NCBI RefSeq assembly: GCF_001543205.1
Contig: NZ_CP014162.1
Location: 1,364,001 to 1,428,000 of the forward strand
Reading direction: 5' to 3'
DNA from: Aerococcus urinaeequi
Lineage (GTDB): Bacteria; Bacillota; Bacilli; Lactobacillales; Aerococcaceae
Length of the DNA: 64,000 bases
Positions within the stretch are counted from its first letter, which is position 1, and every line of letters begins with the position of its first letter. Positions 43,393 through 52,067 of this stretch are shown here, piece by piece. Under the pieces are notes generated by a model. The model worked only from the letters and a program-made list of their open reading frames with translations. It ran no database searches and was not told where the DNA came from. Made by a program: the position numbers and the translations under genes.

Positions 43393-44706
43393 ATGACTAA
43401 AAAACAATTAAAACTAGGTGTATTACTATTCGGCGCTGGCGCTCACATGAACTCTTGGAAGGCTGAAGATGTTGCACCTGATGCATCAATCGACTTCGAC
43501 CACTATGTAAACTTAACGAAAAAAGCTGAGAAAAATGGGGCGGATTTCGTCTTCATTGCAGATGGTTTATACATCGATGAAAAATCGATTCCTCACTTTG
43601 TAAACCGTTTTGAGCCTATCGCTTTATTATCAGCTTTAGCACCAATTACTTCTAAAATTGGTTTAGTTGGAACTTTATCAACCACTTATTCTGAGCCTTA
43701 TAACGTAGCTCGTCAATTTGCGTCATTAGATATTATTTCTAAGGGTCGTGCTGGTTGGAACGTTGTAACCTCGCCATTACAAGGGTCTGCTGGTAACTAT
43801 AATAAGGGTAACCACCCAGAGCATGACTTACGTTATGATATGGCCAACGAATACTTAGAAGTCACTAAAGGCTTATGGGATTCATTTGATGATGACGCCT
43901 TTGTTCGTGACCGTGAAACAGGTGTCTTCTATGATAAAGACAAAGTCCATGTGTTGAATCATAAAGGCGAATTCTTCAATTCAAAAGGACCTTTAAACAT
44001 CCAACGTACTCCGCAAGGTCAACCGGTTATTTTCCAAGCGGGTGCAAGTCCTAAAGGGATCGAGTTTGCAGCTAAGCATGGTGAAGTGATTTTTAATGCA
44101 GCTGGCACCTTGGAAAAAGCACAAGAGTACTACAAAGCTGTTAAAGACGCTGTAAGAGCCAATGGCCGTGACCCAGAAAAAGTGGTTATTTTGCCATCAT
44201 TATCACCAATTACTGGTGCGACTGAAGAAGAAGTTGCTGCTAACTATGAGAAATTACAACAATTAATCAGCTTGGATGAAGCGCTAGATTACTTAGCACG
44301 CTTCTTCGACCACCACGACTTCAAACAATACGATCCGGATGCACCATTCCCAGACTTAGGAGAAGTAGGATCTGACGGATTCCGTTCAACAAGTGACGCG
44401 ATCAAAGCGCAAGCCAAAGAAGAGAACTTAACCTTACGTGAAGTAGCCCTACAAACGGCTACACCAAAAGGGAACTTCTACGGTACATATGATGAATTAG
44501 CGGACAAATTAATCTACTGGTTGGAAAATGACGCAGCAGATGGATTCATGTTAAATGAGCAAGTATTTGGGGATGCTTACGACGAATTCTTCGACAATGT
44601 ATTGTCTAAGATTGCAGAACGTGGCTACTATTCATACGAATATGAAGGGGACACATTACGTGACCACTTGGGCTTAGACTTCAAAGAAAGTCGCTATGCT
44701 AAATAG
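43393..44706 (+). CDS. NtaA/SnaA/DszA-family FMN monooxygenase, second copy
   Basis: A 437-residue paralogue of the 39020 product, sharing DFVFIADGLYI-EKSIPHF, GLVGTLSTTYSEP, KGRAGWNVVTSP and the DAPFPDLGEVGSDGFRSTSD segment. It is the last gene of the importer operon, so it probably oxidises the imported sulfur compound or a related one. Two diverged copies under two diverged T-boxes suggest different substrates. AAAGGAAG precedes the ATG. Confidence 0.9.
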   Translation: MTKKQLKLGVLLFGAGAHMNSWKAEDVAPDASIDFDHYVNLTKKAEKNGADFVFIADGLYIDEKSIPHFVNRFEPIALLSALAPITSKIGLVGTLSTTYSEPYNVARQFASLDIISKGRAGWNVVTSPLQGSAGNYNKGNHPEHDLRYDMANEYLEVTKGLWDSFDDDAFVRDRETGVFYDKDKVHVLNHKGEFFNSKGPLNIQRTPQGQPVIFQAGASPKGIEFAAKHGEVIFNAAGTLEKAQEYYKAVKDAVRANGRDPEKVVILPSLSPITGATEEEVAANYEKLQQLISLDEALDYLARFFDHHDFKQYDPDAPFPDLGEVGSDGFRSTSDAIKAQAKEENLTLREVALQTATPKGNFYGTYDELADKLIYWLENDAADGFMLNEQVFGDAYDEFFDNVLSKIAERGYYSYEYEGDTLRDHLGLDFKESRYAK

Positions 44707-44718
44707 AAGGTAAATAAT

Positions 44719-44762
44719 AAAGGAAATGATTGTGGTGATTGACCGCAAGAGCTTCCTTTTTC
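44719..44762 (+). terminator. terminator of the importer-monooxygenase operon
   Basis: AAGGAA (44720-44725) pairs with TTCCTT (44753-44758) at the base and TTGTGGT with ACCGCAA near the loop, followed by T's. Confidence 0.6.
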
Positions 44763-44870
44763 GTTTGACAGTTAGAGCTAGATAAAAGTGTTTGAATAGT
44801 TGATAAAACATTAATTTGGACGTTTTATAGTGGGTTCCATATTTGCGTATAATATTTTGATTAAAAGAAA

Positions 44871-44912
44871 GAGGTCAGAATCGTTGTCGAATGATTCTGG
44901 CCTCATTTTTTG
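44871..44912 (+). terminator. second intrinsic terminator with a promoter-like box just upstream
   Basis: GAGGTCAGAATCGTT (44871-44885) pairs with AATGATTCTGGCCTC (44890-44904), followed by ATTTTTT. A TATAAT lies at 44848-44853, only about 20 bases before the stem. Confidence 0.75.
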
Positions 44913-44934
44913 AGTAAGTAATGAATAGTTTGTG

Positions 44935-45088
44935 CCCGAACTTGTAATTGGCTCTCTCACCTTTAATCGGCTCCAAATATCAGACTCGTGCCATTTCAGA
45001 AATAAGTTTATGAGCGAGTTTGCACTTTAGCGCTTACTCGCTTAAATGCGTTAGAAGTTATGAGTCTAAGCGACATTTGTCGCACCAT
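44935..45088 (-). repeat. structured intergenic repeat, family B, longest copy
   Basis: Read leftward it starts GGTGCGACAAATGTCGC and TTAGACTC, includes TTCTAACGCATTTAAGCGAG and AAACTTATTTCTGAAATGG, and GAGTCTGATATT. AGACTC pairs with GAGTCT to close the element; GCGAGT and ACTCGC pair inside. It lies directly after the maeR stop codon. Blocks are shared with 25984-26108 and 21160-21262. Confidence 0.65.
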
Positions 45089-45091
45089 TTT

Positions 45092-45775
45092 TTATACTTC
45101 TAGCCAGTATACTGTGGTTGGTCGACCAATTGACCCGTATTTGGTTTCTTCTTTTAATACTTTGTGGTCGACCAAGAATTGGATGTATTTTCTGATGGTG
45201 ACATGGGAAAGGGTGGTTTTACTGACCAATTCCTCAATGTCAAAGGGCTCGTCGGCTGCTCTAATAACAGTCATCAAATGCTGTAAGGTTTTTCTAGATA
45301 TTCCTTTTTGCAGGGGTTCGTTATCTAGGTCTAGTCCTTGAACGCCTTGTCCGTATAGTGAGTCTAGGCTGGCTTGGTCTAGATGGTCTTTATTATGCAG
45401 GACTTGGTGCTTTTGTTTAAAGTGGTGCAGGCTTTGGTGCAACCGCTCAGCATTAAATGGTTTGAGTAGATAGTCAACTGCTCCGTAAGCCGAGGCTGTT
45501 TCGACAGTAGCCGCTTGGTTGGCTGCCGAAATAATAATGAATTCGACGGGAATTGACTGATCCCGAATCCACTTAACGAGGTCGAGACCTGACTCATTTT
45601 TCAAATTAATGTCTATTAAAACGAGGTCAAAGGGCTGGGTTAGTAAAAATTCTTTAGCCCGGTCCAAGTTTTGGGCGGTGGCGGTGACTTTGAAGTCGTC
45701 TATGGCTTCAACGAAACGCTGATTAATCATGACAACCATTGGATCGTCTTCGACAAGTAGTGTCTTATAATTCAT
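45092..45775 (-). CDS. maeR: malate response regulator (CitB/DcuR type)
   Basis: A 227-residue response regulator: receiver domain at 1-120 with phospho-acceptor Asp in FDLVLIDINLK, conserved Thr/Ser region IIISAAN and Lys in LLKPF; a helical linker; and a C-terminal winged helix (LSHVTIRKYIQFL, YGSIGRPTTVYWLEV) as in DcuR, CitT and MaeR. It overlaps the kinase gene by 11 bases. ATG 45775 follows AAGGAG by 6 bases. It probably activates the divergent maeP-maeE genes. Confidence 0.9.
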   Translation of the reverse strand: MNYKTLLVEDDPMVVMINQRFVEAIDDFKVTATAQNLDRAKEFLLTQPFDLVLIDINLKNESGLDLVKWIRDQSIPVEFIIISAANQAATVETASAYGAVDYLLKPFNAERLHQSLHHFKQKHQVLHNKDHLDQASLDSLYGQGVQGLDLDNEPLQKGISRKTLQHLMTVIRAADEPFDIEELVSKTTLSHVTIRKYIQFLVDHKVLKEETKYGSIGRPTTVYWLEV

Positions 45776-47273
45776 GGGCATCTCCTTGTGGGTAATCAAT
45801 GCGGAATGAAAAGTTCAGTTGTTGGTCGTGCATGGATAATTCGGTCGTGACCTGTTCAGTCCCCCATGGATAGTCAGAAAGCCATGTATATAGATGGTCG
45901 ACGTCTCCTTGTAGGCGGTAGTTGGTGATGAGTTGGCAACGGTCGGTATCAAAATCAAGTGATAGCCATAAGCGTGAATGCTGACCTAATTGACGTAGTT
46001 CCTTATCAATGACAGCGACTGTTTCCATCCATAATTGGTTGGTAGTCGCTTCATAAGTGTTTGGAATTTCATTGTGAATTTCAAGTCGTAAGTCCTTCAA
46101 ACTTTGTTTTAAAATCCGGTGTTCCCCAATTAAATGGCCAGCAATGGTTGGGTTTTTAACCAACATGGACAGCCGAATCGTCAAATCTTCCTCGTCCTTA
46201 ATCAATGAAGCCAGGTATTGGTCTAGTGCTTCATACTCTTCTAAATCTGTTAAACCGTAAATCACATGCAGGCGGTTCAAAAATTCATGGGCTTGAACTT
46301 GCAGCAACTGGGCATATTCAGCAGTTGAATGCAGTTGGTCCAGCAGGGCATAAATTTCGCTAGTGTCCCTTATGATATAAATTTGACCCACCAAGTTTTC
46401 TTGTACCAGAATGTCCGCTTGCGAAATCAGGTATTCCTTATCTTGATAGTGGAAGACCGCACTGTGGTCGCCGTTCATCTCAGGTAGACTGATCACCTTA
46501 TCCAATTGCGTCTTATTTTCTTTGTCTGGAATTGGAAAATGGTGTAGCGCCTCTTTGTTGGCTAGGGTAATTTCACCGTATTGGTTGGTGACAATAATGG
46601 CGTCATGGCTGTAGGCAATCATGGCCGATCTTTCCTCGAAGGCTTTAGCGATTTCCTTTGGTTCCATATTGAAGAGCTCTTTTTTAATAGTATAAGAAAC
46701 GAAAATCGCGACCGTTACACCGATAGCTATACTAACAATGAGGGCGCTAGTTGTTTGCTGGTCATATTTTTCAGAGAAGACATCAATAGCATGGTTGGTT
46801 TTACCAACGACAACGGCCCCGATGACTTGGTCGTCTTGAATAACTGGCGCAAAAGACCGCAAGGAATTACCGAGGGTACCAATCCCTGTTGACACATAAG
46901 ATTGACCGGTGAAGACATTTTCCTCGTCTCCGCCCGCAAATGGCTGATTAATCAGGTCCGGGTCTGGATGGCTCAAGCGTATAGAATCGGTATTAATGAC
47001 CACCACATAGTCTAGGTGATATTGGTCTTCGTAGGCATGAGTAAAGTCAGTGAGTGTTTGCGATGTTTGGTTATTTTCTAGGGCAGTGATGATTTCAGGT
47101 TCATTTGCCAGGTCTTCACCCATGTTTAAGAGATAGCTAGACTCTGTTTCAATGATGGCATCTTTATTTAAGTGACGTGTCATTAAATAAAGGCAGCCTA
47201 CTGTGATCGCTACCGTTGAAATAATCATTAACATGAGTTTGGTGAGGAGTCGTAAATTATGCCATTTAATCAA
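45765..47273 (-). CDS. maeK: malate sensor kinase-like protein (CitA/DcuS type) with degenerate ATP-binding region
   Basis: A 502-residue sensor: membrane segment about 11-30, an extracellular sCache/PAS domain (residues 35-175, with VVINTDSIRLSHPDPDLINQ), a second membrane segment about 180-200, a cytoplasmic PAS domain, and the dimerisation motif QAHEFLNRLHVIYGL holding the phospho-acceptor His. I cannot find the N box (N-x-x-x-N-A) or the glycine-rich G1 and G2 boxes of the ATP-binding domain in the last 150 residues. The start is TTG 47273 after GGAGG. The gene pairs with maeR. Confidence 0.85.
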   Translation of the reverse strand: MIKWHNLRLLTKLMLMIISTVAITVGCLYLMTRHLNKDAIIETESSYLLNMGEDLANEPEIITALENNQTSQTLTDFTHAYEDQYHLDYVVVINTDSIRLSHPDPDLINQPFAGGDEENVFTGQSYVSTGIGTLGNSLRSFAPVIQDDQVIGAVVVGKTNHAIDVFSEKYDQQTTSALIVSIAIGVTVAIFVSYTIKKELFNMEPKEIAKAFEERSAMIAYSHDAIIVTNQYGEITLANKEALHHFPIPDKENKTQLDKVISLPEMNGDHSAVFHYQDKEYLISQADILVQENLVGQIYIIRDTSEIYALLDQLHSTAEYAQLLQVQAHEFLNRLHVIYGLTDLEEYEALDQYLASLIKDEEDLTIRLSMLVKNPTIAGHLIGEHRILKQSLKDLRLEIHNEIPNTYEATTNQLWMETVAVIDKELRQLGQHSRLWLSLDFDTDRCQLITNYRLQGDVDHLYTWLSDYPWGTEQVTTELSMHDQQLNFSFRIDYPQGDAHEL

Positions 47274-47356
47274 CTTGGCTGTCCTCCCTTATTTTTCTTG
47301 TATTTTTATCCGCATTTTCAACGCATTTCCTATCAAATTTCAGTATAGCCCTTTAA

Positions 47357-47424
47357 TTTATAAAGTTCAAATAAGACTTTAAAAACTTAAATAAAGAGAA
47401 AAGTTCAAAGATCAGGCATATACT
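47357..47424 (+). promoter_or_regulatory. MaeR-type direct repeats and promoter of maePE
   Basis: TTCAAATAAG (47366-47375) and CTTAAATAAAG (47386-47396) are AT-rich direct repeats about 20 bases (two helical turns) apart; a third, weaker TTTATAAAG lies at 47357-47365. TATACT (47419-47424) is a good -10 box without a good -35, as expected for an activator-dependent promoter. Lactobacillus MaeR is known to bind repeats of this composition. Confidence 0.6.
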
Positions 47425-47458
47425 ATAGTCGTTCAGAAATATATGAGGAGGAAATACA

Positions 47459-48772
47459 ATGTCAGATCTTGCACGGGATGAAAGATCAACAACATCAGCG
47501 TGGCAGGGCATCAAAGTCGGCCCCATGCCATTGCCTTGGTTTCTTTTATTCGCAGCAATTATTTTAATGGCTGCAGTAACTGAAAGCCTACCTGTTGATA
47601 TGTTAGGAGGGTTTGGTGTGATCCTAACCCTTGGATGGGCCCTTGGGAAAATTGGGGACACCATTCCTGGCCTAAATAAATTTGGGGGTTCAACCATTCT
47701 TTCTATGTTGGTACCCGCCATTTTGGTTTTTTATGGTTTGTTACCAGATAATGCCATTGAATCAGTGACTATGCTGATGAGTGATGCCAACTTCTTAGAC
47801 TTATACGTCTTTGCCTTGGTAACTGGGTCTATTCTTGGGATGAACCGCCAGGTATTGGTACAAGGATTCGCCCGCATGGTGATTCCAATGTCAGTTGGTT
47901 TGGTTTTAGCGATGCTGATTCCAGCAGCAATTGGCCAACTTGTGGGTATCGGCTTCCAGGAAACTTTATTTAATATTGTCACACCAGCTATGGCAGGTGG
48001 TATTGGTGGAGGTGTTTTACCACTAGCTCAAGGTTATAGCGAAGTTCAAAATATTGACTATGGTGCTATGGTAGCCATTTTAGCGCCAGCTTCTATCTTA
48101 TCTAACTTCTTCTCTATAGGTGTTGCAGCCATTGTCGGCCGTTTTGGTGAGAAACATCCAGAACTTTCCGGAAACGGTACTCTAGTTCGTCAATCAGCTA
48201 CTGAAGAAAAAGAATTAGTGAATAAAGAGAAGAAAACACCGATCAATTTCCAAAGTATCGGTATTGGCTTATTCTTATTAGTCGCAGTATATATTTTCGG
48301 TAATTTGATGCAAGGCATTATCGGTTTACCAGCAGCAGTAATTGTTATCTTTGCTTCTACTATCATGAAATACTTCCAAGTATTACCAGCTAGCATCGAA
48401 GAGGGTGCTAAGCAATTAAACGGTTTTATTTCAAGTAACTTCACTGCACCATTAATGGTTGGTCTAGGGATTATCTACTTAGACTTAAAAGCAGTCTTAG
48501 ATGTTTTAACTTGGCAATATGTAGTGGTGGTACTTGCAGTGGTGATTGTTTTAGGTTTAACCGGGTTTATCCTAGGTAAATTCTTAAACATGTATCAAAT
48601 TGAATCAGCTATTTTATCTCTCAACCAGTCCGCAATGGGTGGTACCGGGAACGTAGCGATTCTAGCGACTACTGACCGTAATAGCTTGATGCCATTTGCT
48701 CAAGTAGCAACCCGTATTGGTGGGGCGATTACCATTTCCATCATGATTACCTTATTAAACTTATTCGCATAG
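47459..48772 (+). CDS. maeP: malate transporter of the 2-hydroxycarboxylate (2HCT) family
   Basis: A 437-residue carrier with about eleven membrane segments. PAMAGGIGGGVLPLAQGYSE and NQSAMGGTGNVAILATTDR are the two GGXG re-entrant loops of the 2HCT family, and the second contains an Arg downstream (ATRIGGA) needed for substrate binding in the family. The gene is divergent from maeKR and 26 bases before the malic enzyme gene, the arrangement of lactobacillar malate clusters. Confidence 0.93.
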   Translation: MSDLARDERSTTSAWQGIKVGPMPLPWFLLFAAIILMAAVTESLPVDMLGGFGVILTLGWALGKIGDTIPGLNKFGGSTILSMLVPAILVFYGLLPDNAIESVTMLMSDANFLDLYVFALVTGSILGMNRQVLVQGFARMVIPMSVGLVLAMLIPAAIGQLVGIGFQETLFNIVTPAMAGGIGGGVLPLAQGYSEVQNIDYGAMVAILAPASILSNFFSIGVAAIVGRFGEKHPELSGNGTLVRQSATEEKELVNKEKKTPINFQSIGIGLFLLVAVYIFGNLMQGIIGLPAAVIVIFASTIMKYFQVLPASIEEGAKQLNGFISSNFTAPLMVGLGIIYLDLKAVLDVLTWQYVVVVLAVVIVLGLTGFILGKFLNMYQIESAILSLNQSAMGGTGNVAILATTDRNSLMPFAQVATRIGGAITISIMITLLNLFA

Positions 48773-48798
48773 ACAGTTTTTAGAAAGGACGTATAAAT

Positions 48799-49953
48799 AT
48801 GACAGACGTAAAACAAGCAGCATTACAATTAAGTGAAGAAAAAGGCGGAAAAATTGAGGTTATCTCAAAAGTGCCAATCACAAACATGGACGAATTAGCC
48901 GTTGCTTATACACCAGGTGTTGCAGCTGTAAGTTCAGCAATCGCTGAAAATAAAGAGGATGTTTACCGTTATACTAGTAAACGGAATCTAGTAGCTGTTG
49001 TGACTGATGGTTCTGCCGTTTTAGGTTTAGGAAACATCGGACCAGAAGCAGCAATTCCAGTTATGGAAGGTAAATCTGCCTTATTCAAAGCTTTCGCAGA
49101 TGTAGACGCTGTGCCAATTTCATTAGACACGCAAGACGTTGAAGAAATTATTTCGCATGTTAAAGCTATTGCACCATCATTTGGTGGGATCAACTTAGAA
49201 GATATTGTGGCACCACGTTGTTTTGAAATTGAACGCCGTCTAAAAGAAGAATTAGATATTCCAGTTTTCCATGATGACCAACACGGCACTGCAATCGTTG
49301 TCTTAGCTGGTTTAATCAATGCACTAAAAGTAGCTGAAAAAACGATTGAAGATGTGAAAATTGTGATCAACGGTGGTGGTTCAGCTGGTACTGCTATTGC
49401 TAAGAAAATGATTCATGCTGGCGCGAAAAATGTTATTGTATGTGATATTGATGGGGCAATTTCTGAAGATGATCCTGAATTACAAGACCGTCACAAAGAA
49501 TTAGCTTCAATTTCAAATCCAGACCACTTAAAAGGTTCATTAGAAGAAGTTATTAAAGATGCGGATGTCTTTATCGGTGTATCTGCGCCAAATGTCTTCA
49601 AAAAAGAATGGATCAAAACGATGAATGAAAAAGCGATTATCTTTGCAATGGCAAACCCTACACCAGAAATTATGCCTGATGAAGCTAAAGAAGGTGGCGC
49701 ATTTATCGTTGCAACTGGACGTAGTGACTTCCCTAACCAAATCAATAATGTATTAGCCTTCCCTGGTATCTTCCGTGGTGCTTTGGATGCACGAGCAAGT
49801 GACATTACTGAAGAAATGCAAATTGCAGCAGCACGTGGTATCGCTAGCATTATCCCAGATGATGAATTATCAGTTGAAAATATTATCCCAAATGCTTTCA
49901 ACCCAAATGTTTCTAAAATTGTTGCTAAAAGTGTCAATAAAGCAGCAGAATAG
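48799..49953 (+). CDS. maeE: malic enzyme
   Basis: A 384-residue NAD(P)-dependent oxidative decarboxylase converting malate to pyruvate and carbon dioxide. Motifs: VAYTPGVAAVSSAIAE, VPVFHDDQHGTAIVVLAG-like metal and catalytic loop (FHDDQHGTAIVVLAGLINAL), nucleotide site INGGGSAGTAIAKKM and FAMANPTPEIMPDEA. It is the short bacterial form. It forms an operon with maeP, enabling growth on malate rather than malolactic conversion. Confidence 0.94.
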   Translation: MTDVKQAALQLSEEKGGKIEVISKVPITNMDELAVAYTPGVAAVSSAIAENKEDVYRYTSKRNLVAVVTDGSAVLGLGNIGPEAAIPVMEGKSALFKAFADVDAVPISLDTQDVEEIISHVKAIAPSFGGINLEDIVAPRCFEIERRLKEELDIPVFHDDQHGTAIVVLAGLINALKVAEKTIEDVKIVINGGGSAGTAIAKKMIHAGAKNVIVCDIDGAISEDDPELQDRHKELASISNPDHLKGSLEEVIKDADVFIGVSAPNVFKKEWIKTMNEKAIIFAMANPTPEIMPDEAKEGGAFIVATGRSDFPNQINNVLAFPGIFRGALDARASDITEEMQIAAARGIASIIPDDELSVENIIPNAFNPNVSKIVAKSVNKAAE

Positions 49954-50006
49954 ACTACACTTGTTTATAAGCTCAAATATTCACCTCAATGATATATAGC
50001 AAGTTT

Positions 50007-50047
50007 AAAGCCCTAGATCTTAAGTGTAATAAGATCTAGGGCTTTTG
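50007..50047 (+). terminator. terminator of maePE
   Basis: A 15-bp stem, AAGCCCTAGATCTTA with TAAGATCTAGGGCTT (50008-50044), followed by a short T tract. Confidence 0.85.
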
Positions 50048-50073
50048 TATGTTTTTATTTATAGAGATAATTC

Positions 50074-51711
50074 TTATTCAGCAACATTGTAAGTAGCCGC
50101 ACGGTAGTATTGGGCAACCCCATTTGGTTGATTGATAACATTATCTAAGTTTGGATCAATTAAATTAGCATATGCTCCTTGGTAGATTGGGCTGACTGCT
50201 GCAGCGTCTTCTACTAGGTATTTTTCAGCGGCTAGGAAGTTGTCCCAACGTGCTGCTGGGTCAAGGGCGTTAGTTGTTTTGCCTTCGGTCATTAATTCAT
50301 CGTAAGTAGCGTCTGAGAAGTCACCTGATGATAGTGATGAACCTGTTACAAAGTAATCAAGGAAGGCAGTTGGATCGGCGTAAGACGGGTTATAGGTACC
50401 GTATACGATATCAAATTCTCCAGTTCCAGTGATTGCTTGACGAGATTTTAAAGGTACGTTTCGAACAGTTACGGTTAAACCAGGTAGGTTGGTTTGAAGT
50501 TGGGCTTGTAAGTATTCTGAAGTTGCTTTAGATGTGTCTGTATCAGAAGTTAACAATTCAATTTCAACTGTGTCTGTACCTAATTCTTCTAAGGCTAAGG
50601 CCCATTCTTCTTGGGCAGCTTCTAAATCAAAGGTCATTAGATCACCGTTTTCTTCACGGAAGTCGATGCCTGATTCTGGGTCAGAACCGAATTCTGATGG
50701 GATCCAGCCACCTGCTGCTTGTGAACCGTCGTCAAGGATAGCGTCAACAAAGGCTTCTTTATCGTAGGCTTGGCTGATGGCACGACGGAAGTGAACGTTA
50801 TTCGTAGGGCTTGATTGGCTATTGAATTCCATGTAACCAATCATCCCTTTAGGTTCAATATGTAACACGTCAGTGTCTTGGTATTCTTGAACGTAAGGAG
50901 TAGTAATTTCAGTGTATTGGAGTTCGCCACCTTCAAACAAGTTTACGTTTGTTGAGTTTTCTTTAGACATTACCCAGTCGATTTCGTCTAAATCAACATT
51001 GTCAGCGTCCCAGTACTCATCGTTTTTCGTTAATGTCCATTCAATTTCTGTTGAATTCCAGTCGCTCACTTCAAATGGTCCGTTGTACACGGCATTTTCT
51101 GCAGAAGTTCCGTAGTCAGAACCCAGTTCAGTAGCTACGTTATGGTTGACTGGTAGATAGTAAGGCGTCGCAAGTAGGTCAGTGAAGTAAGTAGTTGGTG
51201 ACGCAAGAGTGATCTCCAATGTTTTATCATCGATTGCTTTAACGCCTAGCGTATCCGGTTCAGCTTCACCGTTTGCGATAGCTTCCGCGTTTTGGATGAC
51301 GTAGAATTTATTGGCATTTCCACCAATGGTTTCAGGTGTGACTGTTTTTTGGTAGGTATAAACGAAGTCTTGTGCAGTTACCGGGTCACCATTTGACCAG
51401 TCTGCATCGTCACGGATGGTGAAGGTATAAGTTAAACCGTCTTCTGAAACGGTTGGCTCCTCAGCTGCAACCCCTAATTCGTTACTACCCTTATCAGCGG
51501 GGCGGTATAAACCTTCCATTACGTTGGCAATGGTATTTTGACTTGGAGAATCCGTTGAAGAAATACTATCAAGTGACGCCAGTTCGCCGTTCACCGTCAC
51601 CTTGATGCTTTTAGCTGCTTCCTCATTATCCGTCGTTGTGCCACCATTCCCACATGCCGCAAGCACCAATGACAATGCCGTTAATGAGAGAATACCCAAT
51701 TTTTTCTTCAT
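50074..51711 (-). CDS. oligopeptide ABC transporter substrate-binding lipoprotein (OppA-like)
   Basis: A 545-residue SBP_bac_5 lipoprotein with signal peptide ending LVLAACG. TYTFTIRDDADWSNGDPVTA, DFVYTYQKTVTPET and FRRAISQAYDKEAFVDAILD are typical OppA segments. No opp permease or ATPase adjoins it, and an OppF relic occurs far away at 4894, so it probably feeds a system encoded elsewhere. ATG 51711 is preferred: it gives MKKKLG and lies 9 bases after GAGG. Confidence 0.92.
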   Translation of the reverse strand: MKKKLGILSLTALSLVLAACGNGGTTTDNEEAAKSIKVTVNGELASLDSISSTDSPSQNTIANVMEGLYRPADKGSNELGVAAEEPTVSEDGLTYTFTIRDDADWSNGDPVTAQDFVYTYQKTVTPETIGGNANKFYVIQNAEAIANGEAEPDTLGVKAIDDKTLEITLASPTTYFTDLLATPYYLPVNHNVATELGSDYGTSAENAVYNGPFEVSDWNSTEIEWTLTKNDEYWDADNVDLDEIDWVMSKENSTNVNLFEGGELQYTEITTPYVQEYQDTDVLHIEPKGMIGYMEFNSQSSPTNNVHFRRAISQAYDKEAFVDAILDDGSQAAGGWIPSEFGSDPESGIDFREENGDLMTFDLEAAQEEWALALEELGTDTVEIELLTSDTDTSKATSEYLQAQLQTNLPGLTVTVRNVPLKSRQAITGTGEFDIVYGTYNPSYADPTAFLDYFVTGSSLSSGDFSDATYDELMTEGKTTNALDPAARWDNFLAAEKYLVEDAAAVSPIYQGAYANLIDPNLDNVINQPNGVAQYYRAATYNVAE

Positions 51712-51879
51712 AAATCTCAACCTCTTTTCAATTTAGTATAGTTATCCCAATCATTATAACTTATCATTTGTGAAAAAAAGAATATATTGCCTAGAATCTG
51801 ACTTACCAAAATACGGTCATGGTTGATATGAAAAAATCAAGGTGCGAGATCCGACGTATTTCCTAGCCGTTGTTAGATA

Positions 51880-51909
51880 GAAAAAGAGACGCGAACACAT
51901 CACGTCTCT
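51880..51909 (-). terminator. terminator of tyrA (leftward)
   Basis: Leftward, AGAGACG and CGTCTCT (51885-51909) pair and are followed by TTTTTCT. The stretch from here to 52067 contains a hairpin-rich segment (AGCTCAA and TTGAGCT arms) that may be a further, diverged intergenic repeat. Confidence 0.65.
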
Positions 51910-52067
51910 GGATAATAAATAGTAATCTTTAAAGAGGGTAAGTCGACTTTTACACCCTCTAGTCGGGTTCGCTCAACCAGCTCAAGTCTGCTTCAAACTA
52001 AGTTGCATTACACTTTGCGTGATACGGCCTTAGTTTTCCAACATTGTTGAGCTTAGCGGTTTCGCTC

